This document shows, one piece after another, positions 22,618 to 31,408 of a stretch of DNA of 37,481 nt (positions are counted from its first letter, which is position 1; the number at the start of each line of letters is the position of its first letter). Under the pieces are notes generated by a model. It worked only from the letters and a program-made list of their open reading frames with translations. It had not been told where the DNA came from and made no database searches. This DNA is from Bacillota bacterium (GTDB lineage Bacteria; Bacillota; Sulfobacillia; Sulfobacillales; Sulfobacillaceae), in assembly GCA_021820485.1 (NCBI GenBank), contig JAKADO010000022.1:1-37481 (forward strand). Direction: 5' to 3'. Both the position numbers and the translations under genes were made by a program.

Positions 22618-24225
22618 TTACAGTGACAAGCCCTCCACCTCGTCAGCCACTTTCTGGGCTTCGGAGTCCAGCGACTCTGTCCGCCGGCCCGACGCCACCG
22701 CCCAGAAGTAGAACGGGATGGATGCGGCAATCACGCCCAGTTCGTCCCACGGAGAGGGAATGGCGTTCGTGCCGCCAAAGGTGCCGAGCTTGGACCAGAT
22801 GAGCATGAACACCATATAGCCCACCAGCCACCCGGCGCTCTTCACGTCATCCCACGACCGGTTGGGGTCGCGCAGGAAGTAGAGGAGATAGACCACCACG
22901 CCCACCAGCGTCATGATGCCCAAGTCGCGGTCGATGGACCAGCCTGTCCAGTAGAAGATGAGGCTTCCGACCACGAATCCCACCGGGCCCCAGAACCCCA
23001 GGCCGCTCAGGCGATAATGGCGCTTCATGTGGGGGGCGGTGCGACGCAGCACCATGGCGCTCACCGGTCCCATCATATAGGTGAGGATGGTGGCGCTAGA
23101 CAGCACGCCGACCAGCTTTTGCCAGCTCGGAAACGGTAGCAGGAAGGCAATCGCCGCAAAGAAGGCGATGATGATGGCCCCGCTGGGCGTGCCCCGGGTG
23201 CTGACCCGTTGAAAGACTTTGGGAAAGTACCCGTTCTTGGAAAAGGCCATCACACCGCGCGGGGTGCCGGCGGCGTACACCAGCCCCGTCCCGAAGGGCG
23301 AAATGATGGCGTCGCCATAGAGAATGATGGCCACCCAACTGAGGTTCATAGCCAACGCCAAGTTGGCGTATGGCGACGCATAGTTCAGCGCCGACCAACC
23401 TTTGGCTAGGGCATGTCCCGGCACAGCGCCGATGAAGACCAATTGCAACAGCATGTAGAGAATTCCGACGCCAGTCATGGCGATGATAAAGGCCCGCGGA
23501 ATGTCGCGCTGCGGATTCTTCGCCTCTCCGGCCAAATCCATCATCGGCCGAAACCCCGTGTAGGCGAAAACGATGCCGCCCAACGAGATGGCGGAAAAGA
23601 CGCCGCCCCACCCATAGGGCATGAACCCGCCATAGTGGCTGAAGTTCTGCGGGTGAAAGCCGACAATCAAAAACGCGACGATGGTCAAAAGAGGAGCCGC
23701 AAATTTGATGAAGGTCAGCGGCGTGTTAATCTTGGCGTATATCTTCACGCCCAAGTAGTTCACCATGAAGAAGAAGGCCACCAGAATCACGGCTACGACA
23801 AGGCCGGCTCCCGTGAGCGAACCCGCCGACGCATTATAAAGCCCGTGCACGTAACTAGAGGAATATTGCAGCACCGCTTCCGCCTCAATCGGCGGAATGC
23901 CGGCCCAGGAAATGATGGCCGCCCACCCGATTAAAAAACTGACCAAGCGGCCATGGGTGTACTTCGGATACCGGATGATGCCGCCCGCTTCCGGCAGCAT
24001 GCCGGACAGCTCGGCGAACGACAATCCCAGCACAATGACCCCAAATGCCCCAATCACCCAGGAGAGAATCGCTCCCGGCCCGGCAATGGTCCCGGCAGTC
24101 ATGGAGGCCAAGAGCCAGCCTGATCCCACCAGCCCGCCGATTGCGGTCATGGTCAAGTCCAACAACGAAAGTTCCCGGCGAAGCTTTGGCTCTGGCCCCA
24201 CCTGAGTGGGTTGATCGTCTGTCAT
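22618..24225 (-). CDS. APC-family amino acid permease
   Basis: A 535-residue integral membrane protein. The N-terminus (LSLLDLTMTAIGGLVGSGWLLA) carries the APC helix-1 GSGW motif, FAYTGFRPMMDLAGEAKNPQRDIPRA is the conserved helix-6/loop block, and about 12-14 hydrophobic segments follow. It resembles the amino acid/polyamine/organocation group with a long C-terminal part (two extra helices after about 450). The substrate is unknown; the shared promoter motif with the aminotransferase operon (24390) suggests an amino acid broken down by the genes from 24521 on. SD AAAAGGGG precedes ATG 24225. Confidence 0.9.
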   Translation of the reverse strand: MTDDQPTQVGPEPKLRRELSLLDLTMTAIGGLVGSGWLLASMTAGTIAGPGAILSWVIGAFGVIVLGLSFAELSGMLPEAGGIIRYPKYTHGRLVSFLIGWAAIISWAGIPPIEAEAVLQYSSSYVHGLYNASAGSLTGAGLVVAVILVAFFFMVNYLGVKIYAKINTPLTFIKFAAPLLTIVAFLIVGFHPQNFSHYGGFMPYGWGGVFSAISLGGIVFAYTGFRPMMDLAGEAKNPQRDIPRAFIIAMTGVGILYMLLQLVFIGAVPGHALAKGWSALNYASPYANLALAMNLSWVAIILYGDAIISPFGTGLVYAAGTPRGVMAFSKNGYFPKVFQRVSTRGTPSGAIIIAFFAAIAFLLPFPSWQKLVGVLSSATILTYMMGPVSAMVLRRTAPHMKRHYRLSGLGFWGPVGFVVGSLIFYWTGWSIDRDLGIMTLVGVVVYLLYFLRDPNRSWDDVKSAGWLVGYMVFMLIWSKLGTFGGTNAIPSPWDELGVIAASIPFYFWAVASGRRTESLDSEAQKVADEVEGLSL

Positions 24226-24520
24226 GATATCTGCCCCTTTTCACAAAGCCGAACTTTCTGATAGTTTACCGCCAAAGACGGCTCGGGCGCCCTAGGCGGA
24301 TGCTTCTCACCATCTTGTCCCATCCTACGGCCTCCGAGCCGTCCATCGCGAACTATCCCCACATTCAACAGCAGCGACTAATCAATCTCTGTGTATCGCA
24401 TATCAAGACAACGATATCGATGCACCGCTATAATACGACACGTGTCCCGTTGGTTCCTGCTGCCATCACGGAAATAAGCGAAAATTCCTATTTAATCTGG
24501 CAACTTGTTGCCATTCCCGG
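24226..24520. other. AT-rich intergenic control region
   Basis: This 295-base gap contains no convincing gene; the + frame reading through it has no SD. Visible elements are the motif TGTGTATCGC (24390-24399, complement GCGATACACA), the palindrome CGATATCG (24412-24419) just beyond it, the palindrome GACACGTGTC (24437-24446), a consensus TATAAT on the + strand (24429-24434), and the hairpin TGGCAAC/GTTGCCA (24498-24513) after the aminotransferase stop, a weak terminator without a solid T-run. The permease promoter on the minus strand is probably near TTGATA (24405-24400). Confidence 0.5.
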
Positions 24521-25822
24521 TCAAGCCAATCCCATACGTTCGGACACCCGCCGCAGGCTGGCCTCCAACAGTTCCACCAGTTCGTCCAACTCGGCCTCCG
24601 ATACGGTCAACGGCGGCGCCACCAGCACGTGGTCTCCCTCGGGGCTTTTCCCTGAACCGCTGCCGGGATAAATGATGAGACCATTTTGGAACGCATCGTC
24701 ACCCAGCGCCGTGGCCACTGACCCCGGTTTGCCGGGAAGGGACGGGAGCACCAATCCCTGCATGAGGCCGCGTCCTCGCACAGCCTCAACCACCGGATGG
24801 CGAGCGGCCAGTTCCGCCAGACGGCGCGCCAAGGAATCCCCGGCACGAGATCCCTGCTCGACCAACTGCTCCTTCTCCATGATGTCAAAGACCGCCACGC
24901 CGGCCGCCGCACTGACCGGGTTTCCCCCGTACGTAAAGCCATGGGCAAAGGCCCCAGAGCCTTGGCGGACCGTCTCCCAGACATTTTCGTGGGCGACCAC
25001 CGCTCCCAGCGGGCTGTATCCGCTGGAGAGCCCCTTGGCGAGCGTCATCATGTCCGGCTTGAGACCCGCCTCCTGGTGAGCCCACCAGCGACCGGTCCGT
25101 CCCATCCCGGTCATCACCTCATCCACGACAAAGAGAATGCCATAACGACGGCATAGGGCCTCAAGCCCTTCCAGGTAACCAGCATGCGGCACAAACCCCG
25201 AGAGCGCCGATCCTCCCACCACCTCAATCACCAGCGCCGCAATCGTGCTGGGGTTCTCTTGCTGGATGCGGGCTTCCACCGCCTGAAGACAGGCACACGG
25301 CTCATCGGGGCTGTGCTCCTCCGGCACGTCAAAATGGACAAACGCCTGTGAGGCCAGAAGCGGCGCATACGGTCGCCGACGGGTCAGATGCCCGGAGAGG
25401 GCGAGCGCCCCGAGGGTATTGCCGTGATAGCTGGCGTAGCGCGCCATGACTTTGGTCCGCTCCGGCTCGCCGCGCTCGAGGTGATACTGGCGGGCCAGCT
25501 TGATGGCGGTTTCGGTGGCTTCCGAACCGCCCGATATGAAATAGGCGTAATAATGCTCGGGCGCCATGCGCTCCGCGATTAGGGCTCCCAGTTTCTCCTG
25601 CACGGCTGACGTAAAGCGCATGGTGTGGGCAAATGCGACCTGGCTGGCCTGCGCGGCCATCGCTTCCGCCACCGCTTTCCGCCCGTGGCCCACATTCACG
25701 ACCAAGGCGCCGGAACTGCCGTCGAGATAGCGACGCCCTGTCGTATCCCACAAGTAAACCCCGGACCCATGCGAAATCGTGGGATACTCTTTGCGCGGGG
25801 CGCGATAGAATACGGTTGTCAT
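24521..25822 (-). CDS. Class III aminotransferase (omega- or beta-amino acid type)
   Basis: A 433-residue PLP enzyme. Cofactor features: FISGGSEATETAIKLAR, YHGNTLGAL, VVDEVMTGMGRTG (Asp234) and LAKGLSSGYSPLGAV with Schiff-base Lys263. It belongs to the subgroup labelled aspartate aminotransferase family or omega-amino acid:pyruvate transaminase and differs clearly from the two GabT-like enzymes of the window. The substrate is unknown; adjacent CoA-transferase genes suggest that its oxo-acid product is activated with CoA. ATG 25822 overlaps the upstream stop by one base (TGATG) and has SD AAAGGGG. The first residues (FYRAPRKEYPTISHGSGVYLWD) are the normal family start; the much longer upstream frame is spurious. 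Confidence 0.88.
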   Translation of the reverse strand: MTTVFYRAPRKEYPTISHGSGVYLWDTTGRRYLDGSSGALVVNVGHGRKAVAEAMAAQASQVAFAHTMRFTSAVQEKLGALIAERMAPEHYYAYFISGGSEATETAIKLARQYHLERGEPERTKVMARYASYHGNTLGALALSGHLTRRRPYAPLLASQAFVHFDVPEEHSPDEPCACLQAVEARIQQENPSTIAALVIEVVGGSALSGFVPHAGYLEGLEALCRRYGILFVVDEVMTGMGRTGRWWAHQEAGLKPDMMTLAKGLSSGYSPLGAVVAHENVWETVRQGSGAFAHGFTYGGNPVSAAAGVAVFDIMEKEQLVEQGSRAGDSLARRLAELAARHPVVEAVRGRGLMQGLVLPSLPGKPGSVATALGDDAFQNGLIIYPGSGSGKSPEGDHVLVAPPLTVSEAELDELVELLEASLRRVSERMGLA

Positions 25823-26565
25823 CAGGAATCCCCTTTCGGCAAGGTGGCGCGCAGCGCCGCCAAAGTCGATTCTTCCTCCGCCCGGGTCGCAGGGAGATAG
25901 GGTGTCGGATCGGCCATCAAGGGAATGCGCCATCCGCTCAAGTCCAGCACTTCCTCGTAAGTGTGCCCCGGCAAGAGAGCCAGAACTCCCATTACCCCAG
26001 CCTCGTTGAATCCGAACACGCCCAAACTGGAGACCACGCGCCAAGGGCCGCGTCCGTCTGGACGTCGGTGGCCGGCGGGGTGCCCTGGGGAGGTGATGAA
26101 GTCAATCTTGGCCGGAAACCGATCGCGGCTGTGCTCCATCACAATGATGGTGCGCCGGGCGCTGGTGGCAATTTCCGGTGCCCCGCCGGCACCGGCGAGC
26201 CGCACTTTGGGCTGTTGGTACTCACCGATGACGGTCGAGTTCAAGTTGCCGGACGCGTCAATTTGCGCCGCCCCTAGGAACCCCACGTCAATCCACCCGG
26301 TGAGAAGATAATGACTGAAGAGCTCCCCCATGGGAAGCACCGCCAAGGCAGCATCGACCAGCGTGCCGTCGCCAATTGAAAGCGGCAGTCGCTCCGGCCG
26401 GGCGTCAATGACGCCCGATTCGTAGACCAGCACCAAATCGGGAGCATCAAGCCGCTTGGCCAAATTGGCCGCGATGTTGGGCACGCCGACGCCCACCAGG
26501 ACACGCTCGCCATTCTTCAAGAGCCGGGCAGCGGCAATAATCATCCAATCACGATTCGACGGCAA
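25822..26565 (-). CDS. CoA-transferase family I, subunit B
   Basis: A 247-residue beta-type subunit of a two-subunit CoA transferase (GctB/IpdB-like). VGVGVPNIAANLAKR and VLVYESGVID carry the catalytic glutamate, Glu49, which forms a glutamyl-CoA thioester in the family. The oxyanion region is GFLGAAQIDASGNLNST. The likely start is TTG 26565, because the family N-terminus extends before the ATG at 26544. It overlaps the subunit A gene by 17 bases, so translation is coupled. Length and motifs resemble glutaconate-type rather than acetoacetate-type enzymes. Confidence 0.88.
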   Translation of the reverse strand: MPSNRDWMIIAAARLLKNGERVLVGVGVPNIAANLAKRLDAPDLVLVYESGVIDARPERLPLSIGDGTLVDAALAVLPMGELFSHYLLTGWIDVGFLGAAQIDASGNLNSTVIGEYQQPKVRLAGAGGAPEIATSARRTIIVMEHSRDRFPAKIDFITSPGHPAGHRRPDGRGPWRVVSSLGVFGFNEAGVMGVLALLPGHTYEEVLDLSGWRIPLMADPTPYLPATRAEEESTLAALRATLPKGDS

Positions 26566-27442
26566 GACCCAGACCCCCTTCCGGCACAGTCAACTGCGCC
26601 AGATAATCCCGGCCCCAACGGGCCAGGTATCCCGCATGATCCGGGACGTGGCGCACCCATTCATCAAGCCAGGTCTGGCATCCGGCGGCGTCGCGCGCAA
26701 TCGCTGTCCACGACTGATACAGGGCGGTATCCCGCTCATAGATCCCCGTGGCATAGGAGGGATGAGCCCCAAAGGGCACCTCCGCCACGGCCGCCACGCG
26801 AAAGCCGGGGATAAGCAAATGATCGCGATCGGCCCGCAGTGCGTCGGCGGGCACAATCTTCTCAGCGGTCGCGATGAGCCGCTTGGCGGCCAGCGCCGCC
26901 TCCTTCATGTCCCCGGTCAATCCCCAGACGTAGAGGTTTCCTGCCTCGTCGGCGCGCTGCACATGCAAAAGCGCCACATCGGGATTCAAGGCCGGCACCA
27001 CCGGAATGCTTTCTCCGGTGTACGGGCAAGCCACACTCTTTCGGCCCCGGAAGCGAGTCAGATCATTCTCCTCGGCCCGGAGCGGCCAAAACGGCAGACC
27101 TGCGGCACCCGCTTCGAGACGCGCAATCATCTCCGCGTGGGTATATTCCTCAATCGCGATCTCGCCGGATTCCACCGCCCGCCGAAAAGCCGGCAGGAGT
27201 CCTACGCCGGGATTCCCGGCGTAGGAAAAGACCAGCGCATCGGCAGTGCCGGCGGCGATCATCTGGTCGTAGAGGAGGTCGGGCGTAGCACGGCAAAGCG
27301 TGAGGTGCCGAATATTTTGGCGAATCACCTCATGCCCGGCCGCAAACGGAATCAGATGGCTGAATCCTGCCAGGTAGACCGTCATGCCTTCCTGAATCTC
27401 GGCGGCAATCATTTCCGCTAATTCCCGTCGCTGGGTCACCAT
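26549..27442 (-). CDS. CoA-transferase family I, subunit A
   Basis: A 297-residue alpha-type subunit (GctA/IpdA-like). The N-terminal half has IQEGMTVYLAGFSHLIPFAAGHEVIRQ. The middle has IPVVPALNPDVALLHVQRADEAGNLYVWG, a hallmark of the family. The C-terminal extension (about 240-297, WTAIARDAAGCQTWLDEWV) also matches the longer GctA-like proteins. With subunit B it moves CoA between carboxylic acids. The substrate is unknown. SD AAGGAGG precedes ATG 27442, 9 bases after rocA. Confidence 0.88.
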   Translation of the reverse strand: MVTQRRELAEMIAAEIQEGMTVYLAGFSHLIPFAAGHEVIRQNIRHLTLCRATPDLLYDQMIAAGTADALVFSYAGNPGVGLLPAFRRAVESGEIAIEEYTHAEMIARLEAGAAGLPFWPLRAEENDLTRFRGRKSVACPYTGESIPVVPALNPDVALLHVQRADEAGNLYVWGLTGDMKEAALAAKRLIATAEKIVPADALRADRDHLLIPGFRVAAVAEVPFGAHPSYATGIYERDTALYQSWTAIARDAAGCQTWLDEWVRHVPDHAGYLARWGRDYLAQLTVPEGGLGLAVES

Positions 27443-27451
27443 GACGCCTCC

Positions 27452-29011
27452 TTAGAACCGCACCTTTTCCGTGATGGTCTGCGCCTCGAGGAAGAAGCCC
27501 AGATAATCGGGTCCCCCGACCTTGGGGCCTGTCCCGCTGAACCGGTATCCGCCGAACGGATGCACCCCGGCCATGGCGCCCGTTGATGAGCGGTTCAAGT
27601 ATAGATTTCCGACATAAAACTCATCGCGCGCCTTGGCCAACCGCTCCGGGGACCGCGAGAAGACCGCCCCAGTCAGCGCGTATTCGCTCAGGTTGGAGAG
27701 CTCCAAGGCCTCTTCAAACGTGCGCGCTGGGGCAACCGAGAGCACGGGCCCAAAAATCTCGTCCTGAAAGATCGGAGAACGCGGGTCGACATCCTTGACC
27801 ACCGTCGGTTCCACGTAGTATCCCGGTCGGTCCATGGCTCGTCCGCCCACCACCATGCGTCCCCACTTGGGCGCCTGTTCACAATAGTCCAGCACCCGTT
27901 TGTGGGCCGTTTCGCTAATGACTGGCCCAAACAACGCATTCTCGGTAGGAAGTCCGGCTTCATGAGCCCAAGCCCGCGCCCGCTGTTCGATGCCTTCCAG
28001 GAATGCGGGGTACACCTTTTCCATGACGACAGCCCGCGACGTCGCCGAGCACTTTTGTCCCTGGTATCCGAACGCTGCCAGCGCCACTTCATCCATAGCC
28101 CATTCCAGATCGGCATCGTCGGCGATAATCGTGGCGTTTTTGCCACCCATTTCGGTCATGACCCGCCGGAGCGCCTGCTGCCCGGGGACCACGCCGCTCG
28201 CTTGCTGATAGATGGAGGTGCCGACGGCGCGCGACCCGACAAAGGCGATGAACCGCACGTCGGGATGCGTCACCAGACGGGGTCCCAATTCCGCACCGGA
28301 TCCGCTCACGAGGTTGACCACCCCTGGCGGCAGCCCGGCATCCTCCAGCACCTTCACCAGTTGGTGGGCGATTACCGTCGCCGATTCGGCGGGCTTGAAC
28401 ACCACCGTGTTCCCGGTGACGATGGCCGAGAGAATCATCCCCAGGGGCAACGTGGTGGGAAAGTTCCATGGTGCAATCACCACGCCGACCCCCAACGGCC
28501 GGTAGCGATATTCGTTAAACTCCGACAGAAGCGGCTGAATGGGCTTTCCCGCCATCCATTCCTGCACCAGCCGCGCGTTCCACTCAAAATGGTCAATGGC
28601 CTCCGCCACTTCACCGTCGCCTTGGGAAAAGTTCTTGCCTACCTCGTACGCCACCCAAGCCAGCAATTCACGGCGCCGCTGCCGCAATAGATGACCCGCT
28701 CGCAAGAGAAGCGCCGCCCGGTCCCAGACCGGAACCCGCGACCAGCGCGCATACGCCTCTTTGGCCGCAGCCACCGCCCGATCGACGTCGGAGACCGTAC
28801 CCACCGCGAATTCACCGACCACCTCGTCAGGCTTGGCCGGATTGGTCGACGTCCAGTAGGTGCTCGACTCGACCCGTTCACCGTTGATAATAAGCGGATA
28901 GCGGCGTCCCAGTTGCCCTCCCACAAGAGCTACCGCTTTTTGCATGCGTTCTTTCTCGTCCGCCTGGCTGAAATCCAGAAACGGCTCGTTGGAAAACGGA
29001 AACAATCCCAT
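27452..29011 (-). CDS. rocA: L-glutamate gamma-semialdehyde (1-pyrroline-5-carboxylate) dehydrogenase
   Basis: A 519-residue aldehyde dehydrogenase of the RocA/PruA type. Catalytic Glu287 lies in MTEMGGKN and Cys321 in FGYQGQKCSATSR, the GYQGQKCSA form being typical of this group. The N-terminal NEPFLDFSQADEKERMQKA and the C-terminal FGGYRFSGTGPKVGGPDYL also fit. It oxidises glutamate semialdehyde to glutamate with NAD+. ATG 29011 has SD AGGAGGGG; a TTG one codon earlier is less likely. It follows an ornithine-type aminotransferase, which could supply its substrate. Confidence 0.9.
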   Translation of the reverse strand: MGLFPFSNEPFLDFSQADEKERMQKAVALVGGQLGRRYPLIINGERVESSTYWTSTNPAKPDEVVGEFAVGTVSDVDRAVAAAKEAYARWSRVPVWDRAALLLRAGHLLRQRRRELLAWVAYEVGKNFSQGDGEVAEAIDHFEWNARLVQEWMAGKPIQPLLSEFNEYRYRPLGVGVVIAPWNFPTTLPLGMILSAIVTGNTVVFKPAESATVIAHQLVKVLEDAGLPPGVVNLVSGSGAELGPRLVTHPDVRFIAFVGSRAVGTSIYQQASGVVPGQQALRRVMTEMGGKNATIIADDADLEWAMDEVALAAFGYQGQKCSATSRAVVMEKVYPAFLEGIEQRARAWAHEAGLPTENALFGPVISETAHKRVLDYCEQAPKWGRMVVGGRAMDRPGYYVEPTVVKDVDPRSPIFQDEIFGPVLSVAPARTFEEALELSNLSEYALTGAVFSRSPERLAKARDEFYVGNLYLNRSSTGAMAGVHPFGGYRFSGTGPKVGGPDYLGFFLEAQTITEKVRF

Positions 29012-29042
29012 CAAGTTCCCCTCCTATCCCATCGTGACTGCC

Positions 29043-30314
29043 CTATTGGGCGGATTTTGCCAGAACGCCGCGGCTAATCTCGACCAGGACATCAAGCGCC
29101 TGGCTGAAGACCTCCTGGTCAATGTTCAACGGCGGCATCAACCGAATCACTTCGTGCTTGAGTCCGGCAGGATGCACAATCATGCCGCGCTTCAGCGCCT
29201 CGTTCATGATCTCCAAGACCACCGACTCGCCGATGTCGGCTCGGAACTCAACCCCGACCATTAGGCCGCGGCCACGCACATCCACCACACCCGGAAGTCC
29301 GCGCAGCGCGCCTAGGCGTTCTACGGCCATCTGGCCCAAGTCGCCCGCCCGGGCGACCAGGTTGTCGTCCCGAATCACGTTCAACGTCGCCAAACCGGTC
29401 GCGCACGCCACCGGATTGCCACCAAAGGTGGTGCCGTGCGTGCCTGGAGTCCACGCCTCCATGAGGTCGCGGCGCGCCGCCAATGCGGAAATGGGCAATC
29501 CACCGCCCAAGGCCTTGCCCATGATGATCAAGTCGGGCTTCAGCCCCTCATGCTGGTACGCAAACCAGCGTCCGGTCCGTCCCACTCCGGACTGCACCTC
29601 GTCTACAGCAAGAAGAATCCCAAACTGGCGGCACAGGTCCTGAAGCCATGGCAGGAAGCCCGTGGGCGGAATGACGTACCCGCCTTCGCCTTGAATCGGC
29701 TCGACCACAATCACCGCAACCCGGTGCGGATCAATCTCATTGGCAAAGAGTGTCATCAATTGTTCCTGCGTGTGCCGGAGCGCTGCCTCGGGCGACACGC
29801 CCAGACGCGTCGGCGCGGGGTAGTCCACGTGATAGACCGAGGGCACCAACGGCTCGTAAGCGCTGCGGTAGCGCGAATTGGAAGCCGTCAGGCTCAACGA
29901 GCCGAAGGTCCGGCCGTGGAACGCGCCTCGGAATGCAATGATGCCGGGACGCCCCGTCGCATAGCGCGCCAGCTTGAGCGCCGCCTCCACAGCCTCGGTG
30001 CCGGAATTGCCAAAGTAGACCGGATAGTCCGGTTCGCTCACCGACTGAATCATTTCCCCAAACTCCGCCACAATGCTTTGATAGCCCAGCCCGTTGTACA
30101 GGTGCAAGTACTTCTTCGCCTGCGTCTCCAAGGCGGACAGAATGGCTGGGTGTCCATATCCCAAGACATTGACCGCGATGCCGGTCATGAGATCCAAATA
30201 GCGCTTGCCCTCCGCATCAAATAGATACGAACCCTCGCCACGCACAATTTCCAACGGTGTCTCCAGAGGTACCACGCCCGCCAGGGCTTTACGGTGCCGC
30301 TCCTCGATGCTCAC
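29043..30314 (-). CDS. Class III aminotransferase (ornithine/acetylornithine/GABA type)
   Basis: A 423-residue PLP enzyme, first gene of the operon. Features: MTGIAVNVLGYGHP, YFGNSGTEAVEAALKLAR, AFHGRTFGSLSLT, EPIQGEGGYVIPP, AVDEVQSGVGRTG (Asp238) and IMGKALGGGLPIS with Schiff-base Lys267. Next to rocA, ornithine to glutamate semialdehyde is the simplest reading, but GABA and other omega-amino acids are possible. I chose GTG 30314 because GAGAGGGGG lies seven bases upstream and the family N-terminus begins there; ATG 30347 and 30368 lack an SD and run through the operator region. Confidence 0.88.
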   Translation of the reverse strand: MSIEERHRKALAGVVPLETPLEIVRGEGSYLFDAEGKRYLDLMTGIAVNVLGYGHPAILSALETQAKKYLHLYNGLGYQSIVAEFGEMIQSVSEPDYPVYFGNSGTEAVEAALKLARYATGRPGIIAFRGAFHGRTFGSLSLTASNSRYRSAYEPLVPSVYHVDYPAPTRLGVSPEAALRHTQEQLMTLFANEIDPHRVAVIVVEPIQGEGGYVIPPTGFLPWLQDLCRQFGILLAVDEVQSGVGRTGRWFAYQHEGLKPDLIIMGKALGGGLPISALAARRDLMEAWTPGTHGTTFGGNPVACATGLATLNVIRDDNLVARAGDLGQMAVERLGALRGLPGVVDVRGRGLMVGVEFRADIGESVVLEIMNEALKRGMIVHPAGLKHEVIRLMPPLNIDQEVFSQALDVLVEISRGVLAKSAQ

Positions 30315-30349
30315 ATCTGATCCCCCTCTCCCATTCCCGATGGGCATAT

Positions 30350-30373
30350 CATGTGTATCGCTAATCACACATG
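30350..30373. promoter_or_regulatory. Inverted-repeat operator between aminotransferase operon and iclR-type gene
   Basis: CATGTGT (30350-30356), 10-base spacer ATCGCTAATC, ACACATG (30367-30373): a perfect 7-bp inverted repeat 36 bases before the aminotransferase start. It contains the motif found also at 24390 and 35085. A site for the divergently encoded IclR protein is likely. Confidence 0.6.
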
Positions 30374-30438
30374 TTGTTTTGCATATCGGTACTTTACTTC
30401 GACATCTCCTTGGTCGGTTCCTGCCTCATCTAAACTTT

Positions 30439-30467
30439 TTGATTAATGCAGGAAGTCTTTTTGATAC
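30439..30467 (+). promoter_or_regulatory. Candidate promoter of the IclR gene
   Basis: TTGATT (30439-30444), a 17-base spacer and TGATAC (30462-30467) form a reasonable sigma-A-type promoter. A start near 30474 would precede the SD of the 12-codon upstream ORF by about 17 bases. Confidence 0.45.
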
Positions 30468-30503
30468 ATCAATTGCAGATTGACGACACCGGAGGAATTT
30501 GTC

Positions 30504-30542
30504 ATGATCGACAACGAATTAGGTGAGGAGGGAGCACTATAG
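30504..30542 (+). CDS. 12-codon upstream ORF overlapping the IclR start
   Basis: ATG 30504 has SD GGAGG (30491-30495) at eight bases and encodes MIDNELGEEGAL before TAG at 30540-30542. The stop overlaps the putative ATA start of the IclR gene (30539). It is either a coupling leader peptide or the true N-terminus of the IclR protein cut off by a frameshift. Confidence 0.5.
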   Translation: MIDNELGEEGAL

Positions 30543-31363
30543 ACACGCTGGCGAACAGTCCAGGCGAGCGCGAAGTCCCGCGCTACTTTATCCAATCTCT
30601 TGAAAAGGGCCTCAAACTCTTGCAAGCGTTCACACGTGAAAAGCCCTCCATGACCTTAACGGAGCTCGCCACCGCGCTTGGACTTCCCAAAGCAGGCACC
30701 CAGCGACTGGTGCGCACGTTGGTCGATCTGGGATATCTGCAGCGGTTGGCTGGGAAGCGCTATGGCCTTGGGGTAATGGCGCTGGATTTGGGCCACCGCT
30801 ATTTGGCCACTCTCAACATCCCGGAAATTGCCGAACCGCACATGCAGGAATTGGTGCGGCGCACCCAGGAAACGGTCAACCTGGCGATCCGCAATGGACG
30901 CGACGTGGTCTACGTGGCACGCATCGCTGCCGCTCCGCGAATTGTCTCCATCAATTTGGAGGTGGGCACGCGGCTTCCCCTGCACGCCACGGCCTTGGGC
31001 AAGGCGCTCCTGATGGACATGTCCGAGTCGGACCTTCTGGCAATCTTGGGGCCGACCCCCTGGCCGGCCTTCACGCCGGAAACCAAAACCACACTGGAAT
31101 CGTTCACAGCGGACCTTCAGAAGGCGCGTCAATTGGGGGTAGTGCTGAACGATGGCGAATTGGAGCTGGGACTCCGCTCCATCGCCGCCCCCATCCGCGA
31201 CTTAAGCGGACAAGTGGTCGCTGCCATGAACGTCTCCACGAACTCGTTCCGCGTCCCGGTCGACACCATCACCGGCCCCATGCGGGACGCGTTGCTGGAA
31301 GCGGCGCGTCAAGTGAGCCATGCGCTCGGCTATCGTCCCGGGGATCGAACACCCCGCATATGA
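30539..31363 (+). CDS. IclR-family transcriptional regulator with unusual start
   Basis: A 274-residue regulator. The N-terminal winged helix contains VPRYFIQSLEKGLKLLQAF, SMTLTELATALGLPKAGTQRLVRTLVDLGYLQR. The C-terminal effector domain contains YVARIAAAPRIVSINLEVG, LPLHATALGKALL, LELGLRSIAAPIRDLSGQVVAAMNVS. No ATG, GTG or TTG exists in frame between the stop at 30524 and TTG 30620, and starting at 30620 would remove the first DNA-binding helix. AGGAGG (30526-30531) lies seven bases before ATA 30539, the best start. It overlaps the stop of the 12-codon ORF, so re-initiation is possible. IclR proteins usually control adjacent catabolic genes; the divergent aminotransferase operon is the obvious target. 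Confidence 0.88.
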   Translation: MDTLANSPGEREVPRYFIQSLEKGLKLLQAFTREKPSMTLTELATALGLPKAGTQRLVRTLVDLGYLQRLAGKRYGLGVMALDLGHRYLATLNIPEIAEPHMQELVRRTQETVNLAIRNGRDVVYVARIAAAPRIVSINLEVGTRLPLHATALGKALLMDMSESDLLAILGPTPWPAFTPETKTTLESFTADLQKARQLGVVLNDGELELGLRSIAAPIRDLSGQVVAAMNVSTNSFRVPVDTITGPMRDALLEAARQVSHALGYRPGDRTPRI

Positions 31364-31364
31364 T

Positions 31365-31397
31365 GGATGGACCCCCGGCACAAGGCCGGGTCCATCC
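31365..31397. terminator. Inverted repeat between convergent genes
   Basis: GGATGGAC and GGTCCATCC-type arms extended by CCGGC/GCCGG give a 13-bp stem with a 2-nt bulge (31365-31379 and 31385-31397) right after the IclR stop and before the convergent S58 gene. Neither strand has a T-run, so it may act as a weak bidirectional terminator or 3'-end stabiliser. Confidence 0.5.
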
Positions 31398-31408
31398 TCA
31401 CAATCCGC

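Noticed and set aside
24300-24671. 123-codon + frame in the AT-rich gap
   Set aside because: No SD, crosses the end of the convergent aminotransferase, and has no domain.
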